64,000 bases of DNA from Streptomyces olivochromogenes (GCF_001514115.1 NZ_KQ948480.1:1-64000), one strand, 5' to 3'; counted from the stretch's first letter, positions 41,627 to 51,165 are shown. Notes: a model not told the origin generated them from the sequence alone. A program made the numbers and translations.

Positions 41627-42286
41627 TCAGGTGTAGAGGAGTTCGGCCTGCCACTCGTCCTGCGGCTGCTGATGCAGGTTCAGGTAGGCTGCGGCCAGTT
41701 TGTCGGGAGAAAACCGCGGGTTGTCACCACCGATGGAACCACCGACCGTCACGGTGGTCACGTGCACGTCGGAGCCTTGCTGCTGCTTGTGGAGAGACTG
41801 GACGTATGCCCGCAGCGACGCCTTGCTCACCGACAGAGACGTGTACTCGGGCGAGGGGTCCAGAGCCAAACCGCCACCGGTGAACAGCAGGCTCCCTCGG
41901 CCGTCACGCAGGAGCGGGAGGACCGTCCGGGCCGCGACCACGGCTCCAGTGACATTGACCGCGAGGGTGTGTGCAAACTCCCGTGCATCCAGCTCGGTGG
42001 GCGTATCAGGGCTCATCAGGGCCGCGTTGTACACGAGCACTTCCGGTGACCCGAACTCGTCTGCGGCGCGCTTGAGCGCGGCCTCCAAGCCTTCGGGATC
42101 GGCGGCATCCACCGAGTAGGCGCGCGCTGTGCGGCCCTCAGCGTTCAGCTCAGACGCGTACTTGTCCAGGCGCGCCGCGTCACGTCCGAACAACGCCACA
42201 GGGTGGCCGTCCCTGGCGAAGGCCTCCGCAAGGGCCAGGCCGAGGCCGGGGCCGACTCCGATGATTAGCGCGGATCCCTTAGTCAT
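41627..42286 (-). CDS. SDR-fold protein lacking the catalytic tyrosine
   Basis: A 219-aa short-chain dehydrogenase with Rossmann motif GVGPGLGLALAEAF (GxGxGLG), NAALMS in place of NNAG, and FTGGGLALDPSPEYTSLSVS before SKASLRAY. Lys is kept, but four residues before it there is Leu instead of the catalytic Tyr of YxxxK. Relatives with the same change exist. It may be a degenerate SDR with a regulatory or binding role. AAGGAG precedes the ATG by 8 nt. Confidence 0.83.
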   Translation of the reverse strand: MTKGSALIIGVGPGLGLALAEAFARDGHPVALFGRDAARLDKYASELNAEGRTARAYSVDAADPEGLEAALKRAADEFGSPEVLVYNAALMSPDTPTELDAREFAHTLAVNVTGAVVAARTVLPLLRDGRGSLLFTGGGLALDPSPEYTSLSVSKASLRAYVQSLHKQQQGSDVHVTTVTVGGSIGGDNPRFSPDKLAAAYLNLHQQPQDEWQAELLYT

Positions 42287-42338
42287 GATCTCTACTCCTT
42301 CTACTGAGTGTTGATATGGGGCGCGACAGTGCGCCGAC

Positions 42339-43145
42339 CTATGTCGCCACCAGGGCGGGCGAGCCTGGCGGAGCCTGGTCCGACGTAGCAACCAACAGCC
42401 CGGGGGATGAGCTTGTTCCGCTTTTGACGGACAGCGTCGGTGTCACGTTCAGGCCGGAAGGGCGGTCCCGAAGCCGACGGCGGTGACCGAGGCTCCTGTG
42501 AAGTCTGCGGAACACTCGTCGGCCGACGTGCCGCTCGCCGCGGGAAACGCGACCTGACGGCACGTCCGCCCGCCCCGGTGGGCCCGCAGCCGGGGTGAAC
42601 AGGCCGCCCGGCAGGCGGGCCGGCCAGCCGCGGACCTTCAGCGCATACGCGCGGTGGCGGACCTTCTCCACCTCGTTCAACCGCTGCGCGTCCCGGCCCG
42701 GACAGGTCGTCAGCTCCCGTGCCGAGACGGGCTCGGTCCGGGCGAGGACCGCCGCGAAGGGCTGCTGGTGCTGCCCCGCGAGCACCTCTGGGCGCCCTCC
42801 TGCCCGCCGCACCGGAGGCCGCGGGTCGTGGCCCGCGGGCAGACCCGTCGGCACTACCGGCCCATCCGAGGCGTCGGCCGCCGCGTCCGGGCCCGGTTCG
42901 GCCGCCCGGGAACCCGCCGAAGCGGGCGGCGTCGCAAGCGCCTTCGCTTCCCGCGCCCCGGCCACGGCCTCGTCCTCCTCGGGCAGCGCCCACAACACCT
43001 CCTCCTGGCCGATCCAGGCGTAGTCCAAGCGCTCCCGGCAGACCGCCGCATGCTCCTGCGCCTCGCGCAGCCGCTCCATCCAGGCATCCAGATCTTCCCG
43101 GGCCCACGGCTCGCGATGTTCCAGCAACGCGATCACCGGCGGCAT
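42339..43145 (-). CDS. Hypothetical protein with helical N-terminus and winged-helix-like tail
   Basis: A 268-aa protein. Residues 1-70 are strongly helical and charged (IALLEHREPWAREDLDAWME, ERLREAQEHAAVCRERLDYA), probably a coiled coil; an Ala/Pro/Asp-rich linker follows (about 75-125), then a segment VEKVRHRAYALKVRGWPARL, GLFTPAAG that recalls the C-terminal winged helix of a Streptomyces family found near mobile elements. The last 60 residues look like read-through past a lost stop. GGAGGT lies 8 nt before the ATG at 43145, and codon bias is normal. Function unknown. Confidence 0.5.
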   Translation of the reverse strand: MPPVIALLEHREPWAREDLDAWMERLREAQEHAAVCRERLDYAWIGQEEVLWALPEEDEAVAGAREAKALATPPASAGSRAAEPGPDAAADASDGPVVPTGLPAGHDPRPPVRRAGGRPEVLAGQHQQPFAAVLARTEPVSARELTTCPGRDAQRLNEVEKVRHRAYALKVRGWPARLPGGLFTPAAGPPGRADVPSGRVSRGERHVGRRVFRRLHRSLGHRRRLRDRPSGLNVTPTLSVKSGTSSSPGLLVATSDQAPPGSPALVAT

Positions 43146-43336
43146 GAACCGCACCTCCACGACCGGCTTCACTGCCGAACGGCTGCTCCGCAGACCCCGC
43201 CCACACGCCACGGCACCGAGAAAGCCCCAGCTCATCGTGGTACAGATTGGTTCACCACCACGTTCTGAAGACATTCAGATCCCAGTCCTCACTGGTCGTC
43301 CGACCGACGGCCGGCACCGAATCCCGCGACCACCTG

Positions 43337-44821
43337 TTATTCGGCCTCCGGCGAGCGGGAGGCCGATGGCGGCATGGCACGGCTGGCGAGCGCGAGGACA
43401 GCCATGATGGCGATTTGAGCGGCACCAGCGGCGGCGAAGGCTTGAGAGACGCCGTGGTTCTCAAGGCCGAGGTAGAGCGTGCCGATCGTGGCGACGCCGA
43501 GTGCAAGGCCGCTTTGCTGGATGGTGACGAGTACCCCTCCACCGACACCGGCGTGATGGAGCGGAACGTCGGACAGCACGAGGCGGAACAGCGATCCGAA
43601 CACGAGAGCTTGGCCGAACCCGACAACGGCCAGAGCAGGGGCCAGGGAGAGCAGGCTGACGTGTGGCCACTTGTCGGTCACGACGACGACCAGGCCGATC
43701 AGTCCGATCCCGTTCACCGTTGCCCCGAGAGCGACCGTCATGCGGCCACCGAACCGTCTGACGACCTTGGGCGTGAGGAGCGAGCCGATGAAGAAGGCGA
43801 TGGCCATGGGGACGATGGCGAGGCCACTTTGCAGCGGGCCGGCGTGCAGTCCGTGTTGCACCGTGAGCGCGAACACGAACATGAGTGCGCCGTAGCCGAG
43901 CATGAACAGGAGCTGTAGGAGCAGTCCTCGATGCATCGACCGGGTTTTCAGGAGGGATGGCGGCAGCAACGGGACTCCACCGCTGCGCTCGAAGCGACGC
44001 TCGAAGACGATGGTGATGAACGCGAGGATGGGTGCGCATGCGAGGAGGATCCAGGTCCATGCCGGCCACCCGACGGTTTGGCCTTCGGCGAGGGGCACGA
44101 GCAGAGCGACGAGCGTGGCGGCGAAGAGCAGAGTTCCACGGGTGTCGATGGTCGCGGGGTGCTTGGAGCGTGTCGGGGGCACGAATCGTGGGACGGCGAT
44201 GAGCGTGGCGAGACCGATGGGGACGTTGACCCAGAAGATCGGTCGCCATGTGGTGCCGGCGATGTTGATGGTGACCAGGAGCCCGCCGGCGAGTTGGCCG
44301 ACCGCGATGGCCAGCCCGGCGGCTGCACCGTAGAGGCTCTGAGCGCGGTGCAGTTCGGACCCTTGGAGTGTGGCATGGAAGGTGGCAAGGACCTGGGGGA
44401 CGATGAGTGCCGCGCAGGCGCCTTGCAAGAGACGGGCGCCGAGTAGGAACCACACGTCCGGCGCCGTCCCGCAGGCCAGTGAGGCGGTCGTGAAGCCGGC
44501 GAGGCCGATCGCGAAGACGCGGCGTCGGCCGACTATGTCGCCGAGACGGCCACCGACGACGAGCAGCGCCGCGTAGACAGTGCCGTACCCGGCCACGATC
44601 AGCTCGAGGGCTCCGGAGGATGCGTGGAGCGACTGGTCGATCGTGGGGAGGGCGACGTTGACGATGAAGTAGTCGGCCTGCGGCATGAACACGCCGATGA
44701 GCAGAACCATGATCCCGACAGGACCCAGGTTGCGGGCGCCGTGGTCGCTGGTCAGGCGGCTCTTCAGGCGGTGGTTCTTGGTGGCCTGGGGGTCGATGCG
44801 GCGGTGGACGACGGTGCGCAT
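43337..44821 (-). CDS. DHA2-type MFS multidrug exporter (EmrB/QacA-like)
   Basis: A 494-aa transporter with 14 predicted helices. It has DYFIVNVALPTIDQSLHAS in helix 1, GGRLGDIVGRRRVFAIGL (motif A), LLGARLLQGACAALIVPQVL (motif B) and YGAAAGLAIAVGQLAGGLL (motif C of drug antiporters). The start at 44821 (MRTVVHRR) is the first good ATG, but no ribosome site is obvious, and a longer form is possible. Divergent from an MmyB-like HTH regulator across a clear operator. Confidence 0.9.
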   Translation of the reverse strand: MRTVVHRRIDPQATKNHRLKSRLTSDHGARNLGPVGIMVLLIGVFMPQADYFIVNVALPTIDQSLHASSGALELIVAGYGTVYAALLVVGGRLGDIVGRRRVFAIGLAGFTTASLACGTAPDVWFLLGARLLQGACAALIVPQVLATFHATLQGSELHRAQSLYGAAAGLAIAVGQLAGGLLVTINIAGTTWRPIFWVNVPIGLATLIAVPRFVPPTRSKHPATIDTRGTLLFAATLVALLVPLAEGQTVGWPAWTWILLACAPILAFITIVFERRFERSGGVPLLPPSLLKTRSMHRGLLLQLLFMLGYGALMFVFALTVQHGLHAGPLQSGLAIVPMAIAFFIGSLLTPKVVRRFGGRMTVALGATVNGIGLIGLVVVVTDKWPHVSLLSLAPALAVVGFGQALVFGSLFRLVLSDVPLHHAGVGGGVLVTIQQSGLALGVATIGTLYLGLENHGVSQAFAAAGAAQIAIMAVLALASRAMPPSASRSPEAE

Positions 44822-44870
44822 GGCGTCGACGATAGGTAGGAGGGAACCTAGTAGCCAGCAACCATTTATA

Positions 44871-44889
44871 CTGGTAGTACCCCTACCAG
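44871..44889. promoter_or_regulatory. Operator palindrome between DHA2 exporter and HTH regulator
   Basis: Perfect 7-bp arms CTGGTAG (44871-44877) and CTACCAG (44883-44889) with a 5-nt spacer. TATACT at 44867-44872 overlaps the left arm and could be the -10 box for the regulator gene. A second weaker dyad TAGGT/ACCTA lies at 44833-44850. Confidence 0.65.
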
Positions 44890-44908
44890 CCTGGAAGGAC
44901 AAGCAAGG

Positions 44909-45829
44909 ATGGCGACAGCGATATCGTCTGCCGGCCCCGAGGATCCTGGCAGCTTGCGGCGCGCAGAACTGGCCGAGTTCCTTCGGAGCCGACGAGAGCG
45001 CCTCACGCCCCAGCAAGCCGGAGTGATCTACACCGGCCGTCGCCGCACGCCGGGCCTGCGCCGGGAAGAAGTCGCGCAACTGGGCGGGATGAGTACGACC
45101 TGGTACACGTGGCTCGAGCAGGGGCGCGACATCAAGGTTTCCGATCAGGTACTCGATTCGCTGTCACGGACATTGCAACTCGACCATGACGAGCGAAGTC
45201 ACCTGTTCGCTCTGGCCGGCGCCCCGGATCCCACCACGACAACAGAGTGCGACGCCGTCACGCCGCAGATGCGAGCAGTGCTGGCCAAGCTGGATCCGTA
45301 CCCCGCCTGTGTGCAAGGCGGCAAATACGACCTGCTCGCGTACAACACTGCGCTCCGCTTGCTGCTCACCGACCTGGACGATGTACCCAGAGACCAGCGC
45401 AACTGCGTGTGGTTGACATTCACCCACCCGGCTTGGCGGGAGAGCATCGTCAACTGGGAAGCCACCGCCGCGCGCATGGTCGCCAACCTACGAGTCGCCA
45501 TGGCCGACCACGTCGGTGACCCCCTGTGGCGGAACCTCGTGTCCCGGCTTCGGGCAGTGTCCCCGGAGTTCGCCGAACTATGGGACCGTCACACGGTTGC
45601 GCAGGTCGAGGACTCCGGAGTTCGGACGATTCGCAACGCCATCGTCGGTGAGCTCCACTTCGAGGTGTCCAACACCTGGCTGGCACCACGGTCGGGCCAC
45701 CGCCTACAGGTCTTTACCCCGGCCGATTCTGAGACCGAACGACGTCTCGCCACCTTGGTCAGCCGGCCCCCACTTTCGGCCCGCGCCGTGAGCTTGCCGT
45801 CTAACCTCGGCGTGAGAAGAGTCGAGTGA
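44909..45829 (+). CDS. MmyB-like helix-turn-helix transcriptional regulator
   Basis: A 306-aa regulator. The XRE HTH (LAEFLRSRRERLTPQQAGVI, TGRRRTPGLRREEVAQLGGM, TWYTWLEQGRDI) is followed by the MmyB-like PAS-type ligand domain (YPACVQGGKYDLLAYNTALR, then HPAWRESIVNWEATAARMVA, and the C-terminal LHFEVSNTWLAPR block). It is divergent from the DHA2 exporter, which it probably represses through the palindrome in between. Confidence 0.9.
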   Translation: MATAISSAGPEDPGSLRRAELAEFLRSRRERLTPQQAGVIYTGRRRTPGLRREEVAQLGGMSTTWYTWLEQGRDIKVSDQVLDSLSRTLQLDHDERSHLFALAGAPDPTTTTECDAVTPQMRAVLAKLDPYPACVQGGKYDLLAYNTALRLLLTDLDDVPRDQRNCVWLTFTHPAWRESIVNWEATAARMVANLRVAMADHVGDPLWRNLVSRLRAVSPEFAELWDRHTVAQVEDSGVRTIRNAIVGELHFEVSNTWLAPRSGHRLQVFTPADSETERRLATLVSRPPLSARAVSLPSNLGVRRVE

Positions 45830-46610
45830 GTGACTCTGTGGGTCGGCAGTCTGTTCGGTTCGGCCGGCCTTTCCCAAGCCGCCGGAGGTCGGTGGTCGGT
45901 GGGCGGGCGAGCCGGAGCTGGGCATAGGCGGCGATTACCAACCACGTCCACGGGTCGGCCGCTTCCGAGTCGCGGAGCCGGGTCCTGGTCCAGCTGAGTG
46001 TCTGGCTGGACAGGCGAAACGTGTGCTCGATGTCGAAGCGTCGGAGGAAGGACTGCCAGCAGCGGTCGACATGCGCTTCGGGCGCGCCGGTGCCCGACCA
46101 CCACAGCCATACCGGCTTGTTGACCCGGCCGCTGGGCGACTTCTCCACGACCAGTCGGATGACGGTGCCCTCGATGGTGGGCAGCGGGCCGTCGTGGTCA
46201 GGCCATGCGGCCCGACGGGTCAGGCGCGGGTGTAGCCGGTCCGACGCCTGAGCGGTTGCCCTTCCCATGGAGTCGCGTGTCCGAGGCCGTCACCGTCTGC
46301 TCGGTGCCCCAGGTTGCCGGGTGGCCGAAGACGAACTCGCCACCGTGCTGGGCGGCCGGCCACCCTTGAGGTCGTGGACCCGCTGCGGTGTCGGCCGCCG
46401 CATCACGCGGTCCGAACGGGGGCGCCAGACTATCTCGACAGGCAGCCCCGTCGGCGAGTGGGCGATGCGCGGAGCGTCGTATCCCGCGTCCAGCGGGACC
46501 AGGTCCTCCACGCAACAGGAGCAGCAGGGCCGAGAAGAGCCCCCCGATCGCACCCCAGCGCCAGTCGAAGGACGAGACGACGCCGGACACGATCCAGGGG
46601 ATGAAGCCGC
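45801..46610 (-). pseudogene. C-terminal part of an IS701-type transposase, frameshifted
   Basis: Minus-strand pieces in order: VPLDAGYDAPRIAHSPTGLP and VEIVWRPRSDRVMRRPTPQR, then (shifted frame) HGGEFVFGHPATWGTEQTVT, then (shifted again) KPVWLWWSGTGAPEAHVDRC and FLRRFDIEHTFRLSSQTLSW. These match the middle and end of IS701-like DDE transposases. At the upstream junction near 46514-46614 the same strand reads PWIVSGVVSSFDWRWGAIGG, a membrane-protein N-terminus joined to the transposase. Confidence 0.72.
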
Positions 46611-46617
46611 GCAGATG

Positions 46618-46915
46618 ACCCTTTGTTCGTTCGAGACCTCTTCTGGCCCCTTGACCCCGGAGATCACGCGCACTTTGCCGGACACCGAGATCATTGACCG
46701 TTTGCACATCAACGCATGGCGGAACGGGACCCTTCGGGCTGCCGTCGAGGCCATCGGCCGACGCCCCCTGCTCATGGCCGGCCTGTGGACCGAGGTCCGC
46801 CTTACCTTCCCCGCGCTGTCGGCGACCCAAGCCGGGTACGAGGTGTTCGCCGTCGTCGACGCCTCCGCCGGGTCGAGCACCGCGGCCCACGAGGCCGCGA
46901 TCGTACGACGCTGTC
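46618..46915 (+). pseudogene. Isochorismatase-like hydrolase remnant with lost catalytic Cys
   Basis: The plus strand encodes SSGPLTPEITRTLPDTEIID, RLHINAWRNGTLRAAVEAIG, then LLMAGLWTEVRLTFPALSAT and YEVFAVVDASAGSSTAAHEA, a clear YcaC-type isochorismatase core. Where the family has the catalytic Cys (TEVCLTF) this copy has Arg. The N-terminal part with the first Asp is missing because the frame meets unrelated sequence, and the end is shifted. Confidence 0.72.
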
Positions 46916-47012
46916 ATGGACATCGTCCGCGACCCCATGGGCGCTTGGGGACAGGGCGCCAATCGTGTGAGTGCGGGATTCAGCAACAAGGAGCGTGAGT
47001 GAGAGGTGTTGG

Positions 47013-48626
47013 ATGGGAGTCGTGAGCGCGAACCGGCAACGCACCCGTGTCAGCGAGGGGCCCCTGGGCGACCCGACCTACCGCATGCTCTGGGCCGCCC
47101 AGTTGGGCTCGGCCGTCGGCGGCTGGATGCAGTCGGTGGGGGCACAGTGGATGCTGGTGCACCGTCCGGGCGCGGCCACCTGGGTGTCGCTCGTGCAGGC
47201 GGCGAGCCTGCTGCCGGTGATGTTCGTGTCGCTCCCCGCGGGCGTGCTCGCCGATGTCATGGACCGGCGACGGCTGCTCATCGGTGTCCAGAGCGCGATG
47301 ACGGTGCTCGCGGCGCTGCTGACCGTGCTGACCGCCACCGGACGGACTACCCCCGCCGTGCTCATCGCGTTCACCTTCCTGCTCGGCTGCGGGCAGGCCG
47401 TCGGCAACCCCGCCTGGCAGGCGATCCAGCCCGAACTGGTGCCCAGGGAGCAGATCCCGGCAGCCGCCGCCCTGGGGAGCCTCAGCGTCAACGTGGCTCG
47501 CGCGGTGGGCCCGGCCCTCGCCGGCCTGCTGCTCACGGTCACCTCCACCTGGGTGCTGTTCGGCATCAACGCGGTCTCGTTCACCGCCGTGATTCTTGCG
47601 CTGCTGCGCTGGCGTCGGACCGAGGAGAGAAACACGGCGCCCGAGGCGGTCCTCGCCGCCCTGCACGCCGGCGGCCGCTACGTGCGCCACGCCCCGGGCG
47701 TACGCCGGATCCTGTGGCGGGCCGCTCTGTTCGTCGTGCCCGCCAGCGCCCTGTGGGCCCTGCTGCCCGTGATCGCCAGTGAGCACCTGCACCAGGGCTC
47801 CGGCGGTTACGGTCTGCTGCTGGCGGCACTCGGGGCAGGCGCGGTCGGCGGAGCGCTGGGAATGGGGCGGTTGCGCAAGGCGCTGACGGCTAATCAACTC
47901 CTGCTGTTCTCAGGCCTGCTCTACGGCGCTGGCGCCCTGATCACCGCACTCTCCGCGAGCCTGCCCGTCGTCGCCGCGGTGTCGGTCGTGACCGGGGCGG
48001 GCTGGCTGGTCACCCTGTCGACACTCAACACCTCCATGCAACTGACCCTTCCCGCCTGGGTCCGGGCCCGCGCCCTCGCGGCCTACCTGATCGTCTTCCT
48101 TGGCGGCCAGGGCCTCGGCTCGCTGCTCTGGGGCCTGGTCGCGCGCCCGCTGGGCACCCAGGGAACGCTGGTGCTGGCCGCCTCTCTGCTGGTGGTGGGT
48201 ACGGCGAGCCTCCCGCTGTTCCCGCTGCTGCCCGGCACCGGCACGCTCGACCGGACCGTCTCGGCCCACTGGCCGGAGCCGGCCCTGGTCTTCGACGCGG
48301 TCGGCGACACGGGACCCGTCCTGGTGGAAATCGCCTACGAGGTGACCCCGGAGGATCTGCCCGAGTTCCTGGAGGCGGCCCAGCGGCTGTCCCGCTCCCG
48401 CCTCCGCACCGGTGCGACCCGATGGCGTCTCTACCAGGACGCGTCGGACCCGGCGAAGCTGTACGAGGTCTTCGAAGTGCCCACCTGGGACGAGCATCTC
48501 AGGCAGCATCACGAGCGCACCACCGGCTTCGACCAGCAGCTCCTGGACCGGGTGCGGGCCCTGTCGCGCACCGAGCCCCGGTCGCGCCATCTGCTTCCGG
48601 CCCGCTCGGCGGCGGCTCGCGGCTGA
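47013..48626 (+). CDS. MFS_3-type exporter with C-terminal alpha/beta domain
   Basis: A 537-aa protein. Residues 1 to about 410 form an EntS-like major-facilitator domain: YRMLWAAQLGSAVGGWMQSV, then LPAGVLADVMDRRRLLIG (motif A), NPAWQAIQPELVPREQIPAA and SLSVNVARAVGPALAGLLL. From about 430 a soluble domain follows (VLVEIAYEVTPEDLPEFLEA, then RWRLYQDASDPAKLYEVFEV, HHERTTGFDQQLLDRVRAL) with the look of a dimeric alpha/beta-barrel (ABM-like) domain. The ATG at 47013 follows GAGAGG by 6 nt; an upstream GTG is less likely. Substrate unknown. Confidence 0.88.
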   Translation: MGVVSANRQRTRVSEGPLGDPTYRMLWAAQLGSAVGGWMQSVGAQWMLVHRPGAATWVSLVQAASLLPVMFVSLPAGVLADVMDRRRLLIGVQSAMTVLAALLTVLTATGRTTPAVLIAFTFLLGCGQAVGNPAWQAIQPELVPREQIPAAAALGSLSVNVARAVGPALAGLLLTVTSTWVLFGINAVSFTAVILALLRWRRTEERNTAPEAVLAALHAGGRYVRHAPGVRRILWRAALFVVPASALWALLPVIASEHLHQGSGGYGLLLAALGAGAVGGALGMGRLRKALTANQLLLFSGLLYGAGALITALSASLPVVAAVSVVTGAGWLVTLSTLNTSMQLTLPAWVRARALAAYLIVFLGGQGLGSLLWGLVARPLGTQGTLVLAASLLVVGTASLPLFPLLPGTGTLDRTVSAHWPEPALVFDAVGDTGPVLVEIAYEVTPEDLPEFLEAAQRLSRSRLRTGATRWRLYQDASDPAKLYEVFEVPTWDEHLRQHHERTTGFDQQLLDRVRALSRTEPRSRHLLPARSAAARG

Positions 48627-48704
48627 CTCCGGCCGGGACGCCGGGGTCGACAGCGATCTCCTGTCAGAGCTCCCGTCACCGGTACTGCCAGGAGAGACCA
48701 CACC

Positions 48705-50028
48705 ATGGACCCACACCATCCCAGCGCACTGTCCCACTTCCGGCAGTCTCAAAGATCATTTGGCATTGATCGGTCAATCGACTTCTCCATTCTGGCTCAT
48801 TTGCGCCATTCGAAATACAACGAGAAGAACGCCGACGAAAACAGCCGACGCAGCAGGAGAGGCGAAGACGACGACGGACTTCACAGGCCATGTCGTGGCC
48901 ACGGACCGGGGCAAGGTCCGAGACTCGGCGACGGAATCGGTGGTGGCCTTTCAAGGCATTCCCTACGCCGCCTCGCCGGTGGACATGTTCCGCTTTGCGG
49001 CGCCGCACAAGCACCCGGGGTGGACGGGAATACGCGAAGCGGTGGACGCGGGACCGGCCGGACCGCAGGGCCCGTCACGGCTGGAACGCGTCATGGGGCC
49101 TCGTACGCCCGACTGGAACGAAGATCCACGGAGGCGGTTTCACCAGTGGCTCGGGCGGATGGGACTGGTACGACGGTGCCCGCCTCGCGGAAGCGGGCGA
49201 CGTGGTGGTGGCGACCGCCAACTACCGGGTAGGGCCGCTGGGTTACCTCTATCTCCCGCAGATCGGCGCCGACAATCTCGGCGCCCAGGATCAGGCCGCC
49301 GTCCTGCGCTGGGTGCGCGACAACATCGTTTCCTTCGGAGGAGACCCTCGGGCCATGGCGGCCGGTGGGCAGTCGGCCCTGTCACTGGCGTTCGATCCGG
49401 CTACCGGGGGGCTTGTCAGGAGGGTGCTCCTGCAGAGCGGCCCTTGGGGCCTCCCGCCGCAGAATCCCGAGCAGGCCGCCGAGGAACACCAGCGCCTGCT
49501 GGACGTCCCCAGTACCGCAGATCCCGGGCAGGCCCTCTGCGCTCTCCCCGTCGGGCGACTCCTGTCCGCCTACGGCGAGTTGGCAGCTCGTCTCGCGCGC
49601 CCGGGCAACGCCGCCCCTCCAATGTACCCGGTTCTCGGCGGCGTCGGCATACCCCAAGCCTGGCAACAGGCGATGGCGAACGGGGCCTTGGAGGGCAAGG
49701 ACCTTCTGATCGGCACCACCCGGGACGAGATGACCACCTTCTTCGCTTTCGAGCCACGCATCCAGTCGCTCACGCGAGAAAGCGCACTGCAACTCCTCGC
49801 CGGCCAGTTCGGCCCCAGCGCACAGGACGTCTTCCAGCGCCACGCGAACGCACTTCCGCACGTTCGACAACTACCCAGACAGCCCGATGTTGGGGACCCC
49901 CTCGGACACCGAGCGGGCACGGGGGCGGTCCTTCGCCACGGCTGTCGCCGCATTCGTCGCCACCGGCTCCGCGAGCGACTGGCTTCCGTACGCGCCTGCG
50001 GCCACCGCAAGAATCCGACACTTCGGCT
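48705..50028 (+). pseudogene. Broken type-B carboxylesterase
   Basis: A short start region (AGGAGA, then ATG at 48705) is followed by one frame with HVVATDRGKVRDSATESVVA and FQGIPYAASPVDMFRFAAP, then after a deletion another frame with ARLAEAGDVVVATANYRVGP, NLGAQDQAAVLRWVRDNIVS and FGGDPRAMAAGGQSALSL. The nucleophile elbow GGQSAGAYS is shortened to GGQSALSL, and the HGGGF oxyanion region is out of frame. A third frame near 49870-50025 gives RTFDNYPDSPMLGTPSDTER, the normal C-terminus. The enzyme cannot be functional. Confidence 0.8.
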
Positions 50029-50181
50029 GAAGGTAACCCTCGCCGACCGGTTCACGGACTGGAACGAGTGGCTGCGCCCGCTTCCCCTCACCCTGGGAGT
50101 GCTGTTGCTCCTAGTCTTCATCGTGATGCCAGACGCCGGGTCCGTAGCCCCTGGCCGATCCGCGTGGAGTGGAAAGCGGCA

Positions 50182-51165
50182 TCACAACGACAGTGCAGTG
50201 GGACGCACCAGGCCTGTGCGTTTGACGCCAGTGAGAATGGGCGTCACCTCAATGTCGGAGATATGTGGCAAGGCCCCCACCGTGGCGGTCAGGAACGCAT
50301 AGAGCGCGCTCAGATCGGCGGCGGCCACCGCGACCAACAGACTGCTGGCGCCCGTTGTGGCGGCGGTGAAGCGCACCTGCGGATGCCGGCTGAGGATCTG
50401 CCCGGTCTCCTGCAACGCCCCTGGTATCGCCTTGATCCACAGCAGTGCCTCGGCATGCACCCCCAGCAGAGCGAGATCGACTTCGGTGGCCAGCCGGACG
50501 GCATGCGCCTCCACCAGGGCGTCCATACGGCGACGCACGGTCCGCGCAGTCTTGCCGGTGCGGGCGGCAAGCTCCTCGTAAGTCATCCGGGAGTCCTCGA
50601 TCAGCGCATCGACAAGTACGTCATCTCCCGGCAGCGGAGAGAGGGGCTCGGGGGAGGCATCGAAGCCGGGCCACAGCTGCGCGGACTCCTCCTGAGTCAG
50701 CAGTCCAGCGCTCCAGGCAAACCCCGCGGGGAACACTCTCAGCAGTTCGTACGACGTCCAGGACTGCACGGCCGCGGTCGCAGGCAGGTCGCGCAGCACA
50801 AGCTCGTTGCGGGCATCGCGTCCGTTCAGGAAGAGCACGACGCAGATCTCGTCCCCGCCGCCCAGAATGTCGACCCAGACGGTGTCGCGGCGCCGAGCGA
50901 GGGTGGCGGCGATGGCGGTGATCCGATGGGGGCGGCAGCGGATGCGCAACACCATGGGGATGAGGTGGGGATAGAGGGCGGGGTTGCGCACCGCCGTCGC
51001 CCGGAGGGTCTGGTCGTGGAACAGCGGTGCGGCGCGGCGCACGACCGTGCGCTCCGAAACACCCAGCACGTCGGCGACATGCCGCCAGGAGGCGCGGGGA
51101 GATGCCAGCAGCACGGCCGTGATCCGCCGATCCACAGCATCAAGATCCTGGCGTACTTTCGGCAC
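50182..51165 (-). CDS. Lrp/AsnC-family regulator with two tandem AsnC units
   Basis: A 327-aa regulator with two HTH-plus-RAM modules. The first HTH (LDAVDRRITAVLLASPRASW, HVADVLGVSERTVVRRAAPL) and its RAM-like part (VLRIRCRPHRITAIAATLAR) are followed by a second HTH (DVLVDALIEDSRMTYEELAA, TGKTARTVRRRMDALVEAH) and RAM domain (ALLWIKAIPGALQETGQIL, SSLLVAVAAADLSALYAFL). Double-AsnC proteins are common in Streptomyces next to amidohydrolase or amino-acid genes. Divergent from the amidohydrolase at 51714. Confidence 0.9.
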   Translation of the reverse strand: MPKVRQDLDAVDRRITAVLLASPRASWRHVADVLGVSERTVVRRAAPLFHDQTLRATAVRNPALYPHLIPMVLRIRCRPHRITAIAATLARRRDTVWVDILGGGDEICVVLFLNGRDARNELVLRDLPATAAVQSWTSYELLRVFPAGFAWSAGLLTQEESAQLWPGFDASPEPLSPLPGDDVLVDALIEDSRMTYEELAARTGKTARTVRRRMDALVEAHAVRLATEVDLALLGVHAEALLWIKAIPGALQETGQILSRHPQVRFTAATTGASSLLVAVAAADLSALYAFLTATVGALPHISDIEVTPILTGVKRTGLVRPTALSL

